A stretch of DNA of 64,000 nucleotides from Pseudomonas sp. IPO3778 (GTDB taxonomy: Bacteria > Pseudomonadota > Gammaproteobacteria > Pseudomonadales > Pseudomonadaceae): positions 95,948-159,947 of the forward strand of contig NZ_JACARC010000038.1 of NCBI RefSeq assembly GCF_013386825.1, read 5' to 3'. This document shows, in pieces, positions 44,799 to 52,468 of this stretch (within the stretch, counting starts at the first letter, position 1; each line of letters starts with the position of its first letter). Below the pieces are notes generated by a model, which did not search any database, was not told the origin of the DNA, and saw nothing but the letters and a program-made list of their open reading frames with translations. The position numbers were made by a program, and so were the translations under genes.

Positions 44799-46166
44799 TC
44801 AGGAATGCGCTTGGGAAAGTTTAGTCAGCTCAGGGCCGTTGGCCGGCGGCTCTTTAAGCACCACACGCTTGATCGGACCGACGATCACCAGGTAGCTGAA
44901 CACCGCCAGCAAGGCGTTGGCACCGACGAACACCAACGCCCATTTGAAGGAGCCGGTGGTGCTGATGATGTAGCCGATCACAATCGGGGTGCTGATGGAC
45001 GCCAGGTTGCCGAACATATTGAACAAGCCACCACTCAAGCCAGCGATTTGTTTCGGCGAAGTGTCGGACACCACCGCCCAACCCAGTGCGCCCACGCCTT
45101 TACCGAAGAAGGCCAGGGCCATGAAGCCCACCACCATCCATTCGATATCCACGTAGTTGCATGCCACGATGCTGCTGGAAATCAGCAAGCCACCAATGAT
45201 CGGCGCCTTGCGGGCGAAGGTCAGCGAATGGCCTTTGCGCAGCAGGTAGTCGGAAATAACCCCGCCCAACACCCCCCCGATAAAGCCGCAGATCGCCGGC
45301 AACGAAGCGATGAAGCCAGCCTTGAGGATGGTCATGCCGCGCTCCTGGACCAGGTACACCGGGAACCAGGTCAGGAAGAAGTAAGTAATGCCGTTGATGC
45401 AGTACTGGCCCAGGTACACGCCGAGCATCATGCGGTTGGTCAGCAACTGACGGATGTAGTCCCACTTCGGGCCGTCGGTTTTCTTGCCTTTGCCCTTGTC
45501 CTGGTCCATGTCGACCATGGCGCCGTTGGCAGCAATATGTTCAAACTCGGCTTCGTTGATCATCGGATGGTTGCGCGGACTGTGGATAACTTTCAGCCAG
45601 ATCAGCGAGAACACGATACCGATGCCGCCCATCACCACAAACACATGCTGCCAGCCAAAGGTGTAGACGATCCAGCCCATCAGCGGCGCGAACAACACGG
45701 TGGCGAAGTACTGCGCCGAGTTGAAGATCGCCGAGGCGGTGCCGCGTTCAGCCGTAGGAAACCACGCCGCCACAATGCGGGCATTTCCGGGGAAGGACGG
45801 CGCTTCAGCAAGGCCCACCAGGAATCGCAACATAAACAGCGCAACGATGGCCGTGGAGACACCAAACTCACCGACATAGCCTTGCAGCACGGTGAACAGT
45901 GACCAGGTAAAGATGCTCAGGGCGTAGACTTTTTTCGAACCGAACCGGTCCAGCAGCCAGCCGCCGGGAATTTGCCCGGCCACGTAGGCCCAACCGAATG
46001 CGGAGAAGATATAGCCGAGGGTGACGGCGTCAATGCCGAGGTCTTTTTTTTGCAGGCTGGAGCCGGCAATGGCAATGGTGGCACGGTCGGCGTAGTTGAT
46101 CGTGGTCACCAGGAACAGCATGAGCAGGATCAAATAGCGGACGTGAGTCGGCTTGGTCGCTTGCAT
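44799..46166 (-). CDS. gudP: MFS galactarate/glucarate permease
   Basis: Major-facilitator sugar-acid:proton symporter of the GudP/GarP (ACS) family, 455 residues, 12 hydrophobic helices. The RYLILLMLFLVTTINYADRATIAIAGSSLQKKDLG start and GWAYVAGQIPGGWLLDRFGSKKVYA loop are characteristic. Placed 13 bp upstream of garD. Whether it prefers glucarate or galactarate cannot be decided from sequence; garD favours galactarate. Confidence 0.88.
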   Translation of the reverse strand: MQATKPTHVRYLILLMLFLVTTINYADRATIAIAGSSLQKKDLGIDAVTLGYIFSAFGWAYVAGQIPGGWLLDRFGSKKVYALSIFTWSLFTVLQGYVGEFGVSTAIVALFMLRFLVGLAEAPSFPGNARIVAAWFPTAERGTASAIFNSAQYFATVLFAPLMGWIVYTFGWQHVFVVMGGIGIVFSLIWLKVIHSPRNHPMINEAEFEHIAANGAMVDMDQDKGKGKKTDGPKWDYIRQLLTNRMMLGVYLGQYCINGITYFFLTWFPVYLVQERGMTILKAGFIASLPAICGFIGGVLGGVISDYLLRKGHSLTFARKAPIIGGLLISSSIVACNYVDIEWMVVGFMALAFFGKGVGALGWAVVSDTSPKQIAGLSGGLFNMFGNLASISTPIVIGYIISTTGSFKWALVFVGANALLAVFSYLVIVGPIKRVVLKEPPANGPELTKLSQAHS

Positions 46167-46185
46167 GAAGATGTACTCCCACTAA

Positions 46186-46196
46186 TTATTTTTTTT
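46186..46196 (-). promoter_or_regulatory. A-rich motif before the gudP ribosome-binding site
   Basis: On the minus strand the leader reads AAAAAAAATAATTA followed by GGGAG and ATG. It fits the AAnAAnAA motif recognised by Hfq/Crc in Pseudomonas catabolite repression. Suggestive only. Confidence 0.35.
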
Positions 46197-46239
46197 GCGG
46201 GTAATCAAATTGTTTACTGCGGCTGGTTGCCTGGCTTTA

Positions 46240-46331
46240 TGTGGGAGCTGGCTTGCCTGCGATAGCGGTGTGCCAGGCAACAACTCGGCTGCCTGACACA
46301 CCACTATCGCGGGCAAGCCCGGCTCCCCCAT
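46240..46331. repeat. REP doublet 5 (mixed arms)
   Basis: Left arm TGTGGGAGCTGGCTTGCCTG from 46240; the right arm ends at 46331 and belongs to the GGGCTTGCCCGC sub-type, with one extra C near its tip (GGCTCCCCCATA). An inner TGCCAGGCA...TGCCTGACA pair lies between. Located between the aldehyde dehydrogenase and permease genes, inside the catabolic cluster. Confidence 0.85.
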
Positions 46332-46366
46332 AAAGCACCAGCAGTCCCATTGCCGGGTATTGCGTG

Positions 46367-47812
46367 TTACGAACCGATGTAGCTGGTTTTCACCACGGTG
46401 TAGAACTCTTGCGCATAGCGACCCTGCTCACGCGAACCGTAGGATGAACCCTTACGGCCACCGAATGGAACGTGGTAATCCACACCGGCAGTCGGCAGAT
46501 TGACCATCACCATCCCGGCCTGGGAATGACGCTTGAAGTGGTTGGCATATTTCAGCGAAGTGGTGGCAATACCCGCCGACAGGCCGAACTCGGTGTCGTT
46601 GGCCATCGCCAGCGCCGCTTCGTAATCCGCCACGCGAACCACGTTGGCCACCGGGCCGAAGATCTCTTCACGGCTGATGCGCATCGCGGCTTCGCTGTCG
46701 GCAAACAGCGTCGGCGCGAGGAAGTAACCCTCGGTGTCACACGTCACCAGCTCACCACCGCTGACCAGCCGGGCACCTTCGCTCTGGCCGATGTCGATGT
46801 ATTTCAAGTCCTGGTCCAGCTGGGCCTGGGAAACCACCGGACCAATGTCGGTACCGGTTTTCAGCGCGTGGCCGACCTTGATCGACTTCATGCGCTCAGC
46901 CATGGCCGCGACGAACTGGTCGTGAATCCCGGCGGTGACAATAAAGCGGCTGGAAGCGGTGCAACGCTGACCGGTGGAGTAGAACGCGCTCTGTACCGAC
47001 AGCTCGACGGCTTGCTTGAGGTCGGCGTCGTCGAGAATGATCTGCGGGTTCTTGCCGCCCATTTCCAACTGCACCTTGGCCTGGCGCGACACGCAGCTGA
47101 CAGCAATCTGACGCCCCACGCCAACGGAGCCGGTAAAGCTGATGCCGTCGACTTTCGGGCTGTTGACCATGGCATCACCGACCACACGGCCGCTGCCCAT
47201 CACCAGGTTGAACACGCCGGCGGGGAAGCCGGCGCGGGAGATGATTTCGGCCAGGGCCCAGGCGCAGCCCGGTACCAGTTCTGCCGGCTTGAGCACCACA
47301 CAGTTACCGTAGGCCAGGGCCGGGGCGATCTTCCAGGCTGGAATGGCAATCGGGAAGTTCCACGGGGTGATCAGGCCAACCACGCCCAAGGCTTCACGGG
47401 TGACTTCAACATTGACGCCCGGGCGCACCGACGGCAAGTAGTCGCCGGACAGACGCAGGCATTCACCCGCGAAGAATTTGAAGATGTTGCCGGCACGGGT
47501 CACTTCGCCGATGGCTTCGGGCAGGGTCTTGCCCTCTTCCCGGGCCAGCAGGGTGCCAAGCTCTTCGCGACGGGCGAGGATTTCAGTGCCGACTTTATCC
47601 AGGGAGTCATGACGGGCCTGGATACCGGACGTGGACCACGCCGGGAACGCAGCGCGCGCCGCGTCGATAGCCGCGTGGACTTGGGCGAGGTCAGCCTTGG
47701 CGTATTCGCCAATGACATCAGACAACTCCGACGGGTTGATATTGGCCGAGTAGTCGGCGCCGGCAACCCACTGGCCACCGATGTAGTTTTCAAAACGCTT
47801 GGCTTGGGACAC
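46367..47812 (-). CDS. Aldehyde dehydrogenase, probable alpha-ketoglutaric semialdehyde dehydrogenase
   Basis: NAD(P)-dependent aldehyde dehydrogenase of 481 residues. Catalytic C284 in STGQRCTASSRF and general base E250 in LEMGGKNPQ are intact. Lying between kdgD and the sugar-acid permease, it should oxidise 2,5-dioxovalerate, the KdgD product, to 2-oxoglutarate, which ends the pathway. The start is a GTG at 47812 with GGAGAG upstream. A terminator separates it from kdgD, so it may have its own promoter or depend on read-through. Confidence 0.88.
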   Translation of the reverse strand: MSQAKRFENYIGGQWVAGADYSANINPSELSDVIGEYAKADLAQVHAAIDAARAAFPAWSTSGIQARHDSLDKVGTEILARREELGTLLAREEGKTLPEAIGEVTRAGNIFKFFAGECLRLSGDYLPSVRPGVNVEVTREALGVVGLITPWNFPIAIPAWKIAPALAYGNCVVLKPAELVPGCAWALAEIISRAGFPAGVFNLVMGSGRVVGDAMVNSPKVDGISFTGSVGVGRQIAVSCVSRQAKVQLEMGGKNPQIILDDADLKQAVELSVQSAFYSTGQRCTASSRFIVTAGIHDQFVAAMAERMKSIKVGHALKTGTDIGPVVSQAQLDQDLKYIDIGQSEGARLVSGGELVTCDTEGYFLAPTLFADSEAAMRISREEIFGPVANVVRVADYEAALAMANDTEFGLSAGIATTSLKYANHFKRHSQAGMVMVNLPTAGVDYHVPFGGRKGSSYGSREQGRYAQEFYTVVKTSYIGS

Positions 47813-47829
47813 GAATGCTCTCCTGACGC

Positions 47830-47854
47830 AAAAAGCCGCTGATTACTCAGCGGC
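47830..47854 (-). terminator. Terminator after kdgD
   Basis: Perfect 8-bp stem GCCGCTGA / TCAGCGGC with a 4-base loop, followed on the minus strand by five T residues, 12 bp after the kdgD stop. It splits kdgD from the downstream dehydrogenase. Confidence 0.75.
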
Positions 47855-47866
47855 CTTGGTGATGGG

Positions 47867-48778
47867 TTATTGCGCGCCTTGCTTGTCGATCAGCGCGGCC
47901 AGGGCTTCGTATTCTTCCGGCAGCAGATCGGTCAGCGGCGTACGCACGGGGCCCGCGTCGTAGCCGACGATTTTCGCCCCGGCCTTGACGATGCTCACAG
48001 CGTAACCGGCCTTGCGGTTACGGATGTCGAGGTAAGGCAGGAAGAAGTCGTCGATGATCTTGCCGACGGTGGCGTGATCTTCCCGGGCAATGGCGTGGTA
48101 GAAATCCATCGCGGTTTTCGGAATGAAGTTGAACACTGCCGAGGAGTACACCGGCACGCCCAGGGCCTTGTAGGCAGCGGCGTAAACCTCTGCAGTCGGC
48201 AAGCCACCCAGGTAGCTGAAACGGTCACCGAGGCGACGGCGGATCGACACCATCAATTCAATGTCACCGAGGCCGTCCTTGTAGCCGATCAGGTTCGGGC
48301 AGCGCTCGGCCAGGCGTTCCAGCAACGGTGCGGTCAGGCGGCAGACGTTGCGGTTGTAGACCACGACGCCGATTTTGACTGACTTGCACACCGCTTCAAC
48401 GTGGGCCGCAACCCCGTCCTGGCTGGCTTCGGTCAGGTAGTGCGGCAGCAACAGCAGGCCTTTGGCGCCCAGACGCTCGGCTTCCTGGGCGTACTCGATG
48501 GCCTGGCGGGTGGCACCGCCTACACCGGCAAGAATCGGCACGCTGGTGGCGCAGGTATCCACCGCGGTTTTCACCACTTGGGAATATTCGCTGGCCGCCA
48601 GGGAGAAAAACTCACCGGTGCCGCCAGCAGCGAACAAGGCCGTGGCGCCGTAAGGGGCCAGCCATTCCAGGCGCTTGATGTAGCCCGCCTGGTGGAAATC
48701 ACCCTGGGCGTTGAAATCGGTCACCGGGAAAGACAGCAGACCGTGAGAGAGGATGGACTTCAGTTCTTGTGGATTCAT
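47867..48778 (-). CDS. kdgD: 5-dehydro-4-deoxyglucarate dehydratase
   Basis: Converts 5-dehydro-4-deoxy-D-glucarate to 2-oxoglutarate semialdehyde with loss of CO2 and water. DapA/NAL-fold Schiff-base enzyme, 303 residues. Y141 in VVVYNRN and K167 in LIGYKDGLGD are the expected catalytic tyrosine and lysine. First gene of the minus-strand galactarate/glucarate cluster; a candidate GntR operator lies 56-77 bp upstream of its ATG. Confidence 0.92.
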   Translation of the reverse strand: MNPQELKSILSHGLLSFPVTDFNAQGDFHQAGYIKRLEWLAPYGATALFAAGGTGEFFSLAASEYSQVVKTAVDTCATSVPILAGVGGATRQAIEYAQEAERLGAKGLLLLPHYLTEASQDGVAAHVEAVCKSVKIGVVVYNRNVCRLTAPLLERLAERCPNLIGYKDGLGDIELMVSIRRRLGDRFSYLGGLPTAEVYAAAYKALGVPVYSSAVFNFIPKTAMDFYHAIAREDHATVGKIIDDFFLPYLDIRNRKAGYAVSIVKAGAKIVGYDAGPVRTPLTDLLPEEYEALAALIDKQGAQ

Positions 48779-48833
48779 TATTCGAACACCCTGGGCGAAG
48801 ACTTTCTGTTGTGAGATTACGGATGGTTATCTT

Positions 48834-48855
48834 GATGTCGTACGTCATCGTACAA
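48834..48855 (-). promoter_or_regulatory. Candidate GntR/FCD operator upstream of kdgD
   Basis: GATGTCGTACGTCATC (48834-48849) is a near-perfect palindrome. The overlapping TCATCGTACAA (48845-48855), read on the other strand, gives TTGTACGATGA. Nearly the same TTGTACGATCA occurs upstream of the nearby gntR-type gene (51150-51160). Its palindromic shape is plausible for an FCD-subfamily regulator. Binding is inferred. Confidence 0.5.
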
Positions 48856-48922
48856 CTATAAAAATATTCGTCAACTGCAATTCATCGACCTTCTGCGGGT
48901 TCGGGATTTGTATGCGCTTCTC

Positions 48923-48974
48923 TTGACGTAGGAAATTTCTCCTCTATGCTCGATTTAACTGTATATACATACAG
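48923..48974 (+). promoter_or_regulatory. SOS-type promoter with LexA box
   Basis: TTGACG (48923-48928), a 16-bp spacer and TATGCT (48945-48950) form a good sigma-70 promoter. Directly downstream, CTGTATATACATACAG (48959-48974) is a near-perfect LexA operator (CTG-N10-CAG with alternating TA core) covering the expected start of transcription. The ATG of the phospholipase-like gene follows 39 bp later with an AAGGAG site. This predicts repression by LexA and induction by DNA damage. Confidence 0.85.
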
Positions 48975-49013
48975 TTATTACGGAAGATTCCTACGACATA
49001 GCAAGGAGCTAAC

Positions 49014-50171
49014 ATGTCAGATCTTGAACTCGCCACACCTGGAAAAACCCCGCCCACCCTGCGTTTTGAAGGCGGTGAACACACCGCCATCGGCGACGAC
49101 ATCCTGTTGCGATTCGCCAAGGACGCCCCGGCGATTCCCGCGCGACAGGTGGAATTGCACCTGCCCAATGGCCTTGCCCTGCGCTATGGCCAGATCATCG
49201 CCCTGGGCGGTGATTTCTATGGCATTCCCGGGCGCCCCATCAACGAGGGCGCATCGGCTGCAGATCGCGTGCAGCGCTTTACCGATGCGTTCAACTCGCT
49301 GGCCGTATTGCCGGCGTCACGGGAAGAAGCGGGCAAGATCCTGGCGGTGATGCAAAAGGAGATCAACGCGGTCAACCAGGCGATCAAGGACGGCAAGCAA
49401 CCCCACGAAGCCTATGACGCGCTGGGCGACACCTTGTCCGAGGAATGGAACCGCATCACCGGCGGCGGCAGTGCGGTTTCGGTGCTGATTCCCCTGGGAC
49501 GCTACCTGAAACTGGCCGCAGACAATGCCGACCACTTCGGCGAATGGGCGTTGGCGGCCTATCTCGCGGGCCATACTGCGGCGCTGCAGCAAGCCGTCGT
49601 GGCCCATCAGACCGGCACTGACCAGGCGCTGGAACTGGCGTATGCCATGAACAGCTTCGCTGATCACTTTTTGACCGATCTGTTTTCCGCCGGGCACCTG
49701 CGGGTACCGCGCAAACAACTGGCGGCGGTGGTGACACCGGGAGAACTGGGCTCGCTGATCAGCCGCTTCATGCACGACGAAGACAGCAAGTTCGGGCTGA
49801 ATGTGCGCAATGCCCTGGGCGAGCAGTGGCACGCCTACGGTGATAAACGCTATTTCGACAGCAACGACGCAGCCAACCGGGCCATGGTCAAGCGTGCCGT
49901 GCAGGCTTCGGCTGATGAGATCTTCGAAACGTTTATCAGCGGCGTGGCACCCTCCCCGGCCACCTTCAAGGCGCCGTTGTATGTGCCGGACCTGAACGCC
50001 GCACAAAACCCGGCGAATAACTTTTCACCGCTGTTCAAGGCAGAAGGCGACAAAGTGCTGCGGCGCAAGGACGTCAACAACCTGAACGACAAGCAGTGGA
50101 CCAATGACTGGTGGGGCTGGAGTACGTATCTGTTGCTGAAGGACTACACGCCGAATACTCCGGCCAGCTAA
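49014..50171 (+). CDS. Phospholipase C-like putative metallohydrolase
   Basis: A 385-residue soluble protein with no signal peptide. The middle carries NADHFGEWALAAYLAGHTAAL (171-191) and YAMNSFADHFLTDLFSAGH (210-228). The spaced H174, H187, H218, D222 and H228 look like the ligand set of the zinc-dependent phospholipase C / P1-nuclease fold; this is my reading. A cytosolic phosphatidylcholine-hydrolysing phospholipase C has been described from P. fluorescens, and this may be related; I cannot confirm it. The gene stands alone between divergent kdgD and convergent gntR and has an SOS-type promoter, so expression after DNA damage is expected. Confidence 0.65.
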   Translation: MSDLELATPGKTPPTLRFEGGEHTAIGDDILLRFAKDAPAIPARQVELHLPNGLALRYGQIIALGGDFYGIPGRPINEGASAADRVQRFTDAFNSLAVLPASREEAGKILAVMQKEINAVNQAIKDGKQPHEAYDALGDTLSEEWNRITGGGSAVSVLIPLGRYLKLAADNADHFGEWALAAYLAGHTAALQQAVVAHQTGTDQALELAYAMNSFADHFLTDLFSAGHLRVPRKQLAAVVTPGELGSLISRFMHDEDSKFGLNVRNALGEQWHAYGDKRYFDSNDAANRAMVKRAVQASADEIFETFISGVAPSPATFKAPLYVPDLNAAQNPANNFSPLFKAEGDKVLRRKDVNNLNDKQWTNDWWGWSTYLLLKDYTPNTPAS

Positions 50172-50203
50172 GCGAGCCGATCCTCAAGGCAACAAAGATC
50201 AAA

Positions 50204-50310
50204 TGTGGGAGCTGTCGAGCCCCGGCGAGGCTGCGAAGGGATCGACGCGGTGTACCTGATAGACCTCAGCGCCTGCATCGCAGCCTCGCTGAAGCTCGAC
50301 AGCTCCCACA
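50204..50310. repeat. REP doublet 6 (GTGGGAGCTGTCGAGC class)
   Basis: Arms from 50204 (GTGGGAGCTGTCGAGCCCCG then GCGAGGCTGCGA) and to 50310 (TCGCAGCCTCGCTGAAGCTC then GACAGCTCCCACA) pair over about 30 bp with few mismatches. A third sequence class, distinct from doublets 1 and 2. Sits between convergent genes. Confidence 0.85.
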
Positions 50311-50348
50311 CTGAATCTGCATCGCGCTAGAAATCCCATCCCAACGAC

Positions 50349-51098
50349 TTAACCGCGCTGCGCCTCTGCCTCTTCATGGGCATGACGCAGCCGCTCACGG
50401 CTGTTGGTCAGGTGCAACCGCATGGCCGCCCGTGCGGCATCCGAATCCTGGCGAGCGATCGCTTCATAGATCTCTTCGTGTTCGCGGCTCAGGCGGCTCA
50501 TGTAATGCTGCTGGTCGTCATGGGCCAGGCGCGCCGAATTCAGCCGCGTGCGCGGAATGATGCTGGTACCCAGGTGGGTCATGATGTCGGTGAAGTACCG
50601 GTTGCCGGTGGACAGGGCAATCTGCAGGTGGAACTGGAAATCCGACGCCACCGCATCACCGGCGTGGGCCGCACTTTCGTTCAAGGCATCGAGGGCTGCG
50701 CGCATGCCCGCCAACTGCTCGTCGCTTCGACGCTGGGCAGCAAGCCCGGCAGACTCCACTTCCAGGCTGATGCGCAATTCGAGGATCGCCAGTACATCAC
50801 GCAGGGTGACGACCGTGGCCGGGTCAATCCGAAAACCGCTGGGGCTCGGCGTATCCAACACAAAGGTGCCGATACCGTGACGAGTCTCCACCTGCCCGGC
50901 TGCCTGCAATCGCGAGATAGCTTCACGCACCACGGTGCGGCTGACCCCATGGGCGTCCATGATCGCCGACTCGGTGGGCAGTTTGTCGCCACGTTTGAGT
51001 TGGCCGTCGCGGATCTGCTCGGACAACACCGTGACCAATTCCTGGGCAAGGCTGCGGCGCTTGCGGGGAAGACGAGGGGCGGCGCTGGAGTTTTCCAT
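50349..51098 (-). CDS. GntR family transcriptional regulator, FCD subfamily
   Basis: 249 residues: an N-terminal winged HTH (about 16-80; KLPTESAIMDAHGVSRTVVREAISRLQAAGQVETRHGIGTFV) and an FCD ligand-binding domain (about 95-240) with the metal-binding D and H residues (DFQFHLQIALSTGN, REHEEIYEAI). FCD regulators often sense sugar acids. It is a likely regulator of the neighbouring galactarate/glucarate genes: it lies 1.6 kb from kdgD, and a similar TTGTACGAT motif precedes both genes. Confidence 0.88.
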   Translation of the reverse strand: MENSSAAPRLPRKRRSLAQELVTVLSEQIRDGQLKRGDKLPTESAIMDAHGVSRTVVREAISRLQAAGQVETRHGIGTFVLDTPSPSGFRIDPATVVTLRDVLAILELRISLEVESAGLAAQRRSDEQLAGMRAALDALNESAAHAGDAVASDFQFHLQIALSTGNRYFTDIMTHLGTSIIPRTRLNSARLAHDDQQHYMSRLSREHEEIYEAIARQDSDAARAAMRLHLTNSRERLRHAHEEAEAQRG

Positions 51099-51149
51099 GA
51101 TGAATCATCTATCTCGGCGATCTGAAGCACGCATGATAGCCCATGGCGG

Positions 51150-51160
51150 TTGTACGATCA
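51150..51160 (-). promoter_or_regulatory. Candidate autoregulatory site of the GntR gene
   Basis: TTGTACGATCA, 52 bp before the gntR-type ATG, shares ten of eleven bases with the reverse complement of the site upstream of kdgD. It suggests that the regulator controls itself and kdgD. Confidence 0.4.
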
Positions 51161-51207
51161 CCGTCCTGTCATGACTTTCATCTATAACCGGCGGGGTTTT
51201 CGCCAGG

Positions 51208-51244
51208 CAAAAAAATGCCCCGGCACCGCCGAGGCATTTTTGAC
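51208..51244 (-). terminator. Terminator after sspB
   Basis: AATGCC-C-CGGC (51214-51224) pairs with GCCG-A-GGCATT (51228-51238), one mismatch, with A-runs on one side and T-runs on the other, so it can work in both directions. It lies just after the sspB stop and upstream of the gntR gene. Confidence 0.8.
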
Positions 51245-51268
51245 ACCGGCCCGAGGGCCTGCGCCTTG

Positions 51269-51691
51269 TTACTTCACCACTTTCAGGCTCGGCCGACCGC
51301 TTGGACGCGGTGGCTCGGAATCCGGCGGCGGTACATCATCTTCGCCTTCGAGCTCGATCGCTTCGTCATCCTCAAGGGACGACTCCAGATCAAACACCAT
51401 GCCCTGGCCATTTTCCCGGGCGTAGATCCCGAGGATGGCGCCGATGGGCACGAACAGCGTATGGGGCACACCGCCGAAACGCCCTTCGAAGCTGACCGCT
51501 TCATTGTCCATGTGCAGGTGTCGCACAGCACTGGGTGAAACGTTCAGGACGATTTGTCCGTCACTGGCAAAACCTTGCGGTACCTGAACCGCAGGAAACT
51601 CGGAATTGACCAGCATGTGCGGGGTGCAATCGTTGTCCACTATCCACTCATAGAGCGCGCGGACCAGGTAAGGTCGACTGGAGTTCATCAA
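51269..51691 (-). CDS. sspB: ClpXP protease specificity-enhancing factor
   Basis: Adaptor that delivers ssrA-tagged proteins to ClpXP. 140 residues: a folded N-terminal domain (SSRPYLVRALYEWIVDNDCTPHML...), an acidic flexible linker (about 108-130, ESSLEDDEAIELEGEDDVPPPD) and the C-terminal ClpX-binding tail RPSLKVVK. It follows sspA by 14 bp, the usual operon. Confidence 0.93.
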   Translation of the reverse strand: MMNSSRPYLVRALYEWIVDNDCTPHMLVNSEFPAVQVPQGFASDGQIVLNVSPSAVRHLHMDNEAVSFEGRFGGVPHTLFVPIGAILGIYARENGQGMVFDLESSLEDDEAIELEGEDDVPPPDSEPPRPSGRPSLKVVK

Positions 51692-51705
51692 CGGCTCCTT
51701 AAGCC

Positions 51706-52323
51706 TTAGCGCATATCGCGTTCGACACCAGACAGACTCGCCTGGAAAGCCTCACGCGCAAACTGGCGCTCCATGTAGTCAAGCAGCGGCTTGGCAGGCC
51801 GCGGCAATTCAATGCCCAAAATCGGCAAGCGCCAGAGTATGGGTAATAGGCAGCAATCCACCAGACTTTGTTCCTCGCTGAGGAAAAAAGGTTTGTCGGC
51901 AAATAACGGCGAAACACCGGTCAGGCTCTCGCGCAATTCCTTGCGCGCCTGAACCCGGGCGGCTTCTTTGCTGCGCGAATCCAGAATCAGGTCCACCAGG
52001 CCACACCAGTCACGCTGGATCCGATGGATCAGCAGGCGGCTGTTGGCACGCGCCACCGGATACACCGGCAGCAACGGCGGGTGGGGATAACGCTCATCCA
52101 AGTATTCCATCACCACGGTTGACTCCCACAACGCCAGGTCACGATCGACCAGGGTGGGCAAGCTGCCGTAAGGGTTCACTTCGATCAGTTTTGGCGGGTG
52201 ACGACCCGCTTCAACCGTAATGATCTCTGCGCTGACACCCTTCTCTGCGAGCACGATGCGTACTCGGTGGGAATAGTGGTCGGCGGGGTCGGAGTAACAG
52301 GCCAACCGATTGGTCACGCCCAT
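51706..52323 (-). CDS. sspA: Stringent starvation protein A
   Basis: GST-fold RNA-polymerase-associated regulator, 205 residues, needed for stress and stationary-phase expression. N-terminal thioredoxin-like domain with CYSDPADHYSHRVRIVLAEKGV and PYGSLPTLVDRDL, then an all-helical domain. It lacks the GST catalytic residues, as is usual. GAGGAGG precedes the ATG. Located downstream of petABC with a strong hairpin in between. Confidence 0.94.
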   Translation of the reverse strand: MGVTNRLACYSDPADHYSHRVRIVLAEKGVSAEIITVEAGRHPPKLIEVNPYGSLPTLVDRDLALWESTVVMEYLDERYPHPPLLPVYPVARANSRLLIHRIQRDWCGLVDLILDSRSKEAARVQARKELRESLTGVSPLFADKPFFLSEEQSLVDCCLLPILWRLPILGIELPRPAKPLLDYMERQFAREAFQASLSGVERDMR

Positions 52324-52368
52324 GGCGGTCCTCCTCGCTTGTTGAAATTATCGGAAGCTCAAAAACGA

Positions 52369-52439
52369 GCGCGCCCAGTGAGCATCTCCGTGACGCCTGG
52401 ATTAACCAGACTTACCTTCAGAGATGCCGCTGGGCGCGC
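52369..52439 (-). terminator. Branched hairpin between petC and sspA
   Basis: GCGCGCCCAG (52369-52378) pairs with CTGGGCGCGC (52430-52439). A second stem GCATCTC (52082-type left arm at 52382-52388) / GAGATGC (52421-52427) follows after a small internal loop, and a CTGG/CCAG hairpin lies inside. On the minus strand the base is followed by TCGTTTTTGAGC. Best read as a petC terminator with a T5 run; it could also act as a leader of sspA. Confidence 0.65.
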
Positions 52440-52468
52440 AAGATTAACAGCAATTACTTACGGTTGGA

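Noticed and set aside
52369..52439. tRNA-like gene in the branched hairpin
   Set aside because: No TPsiC or anticodon-arm consensus and wrong arm lengths.
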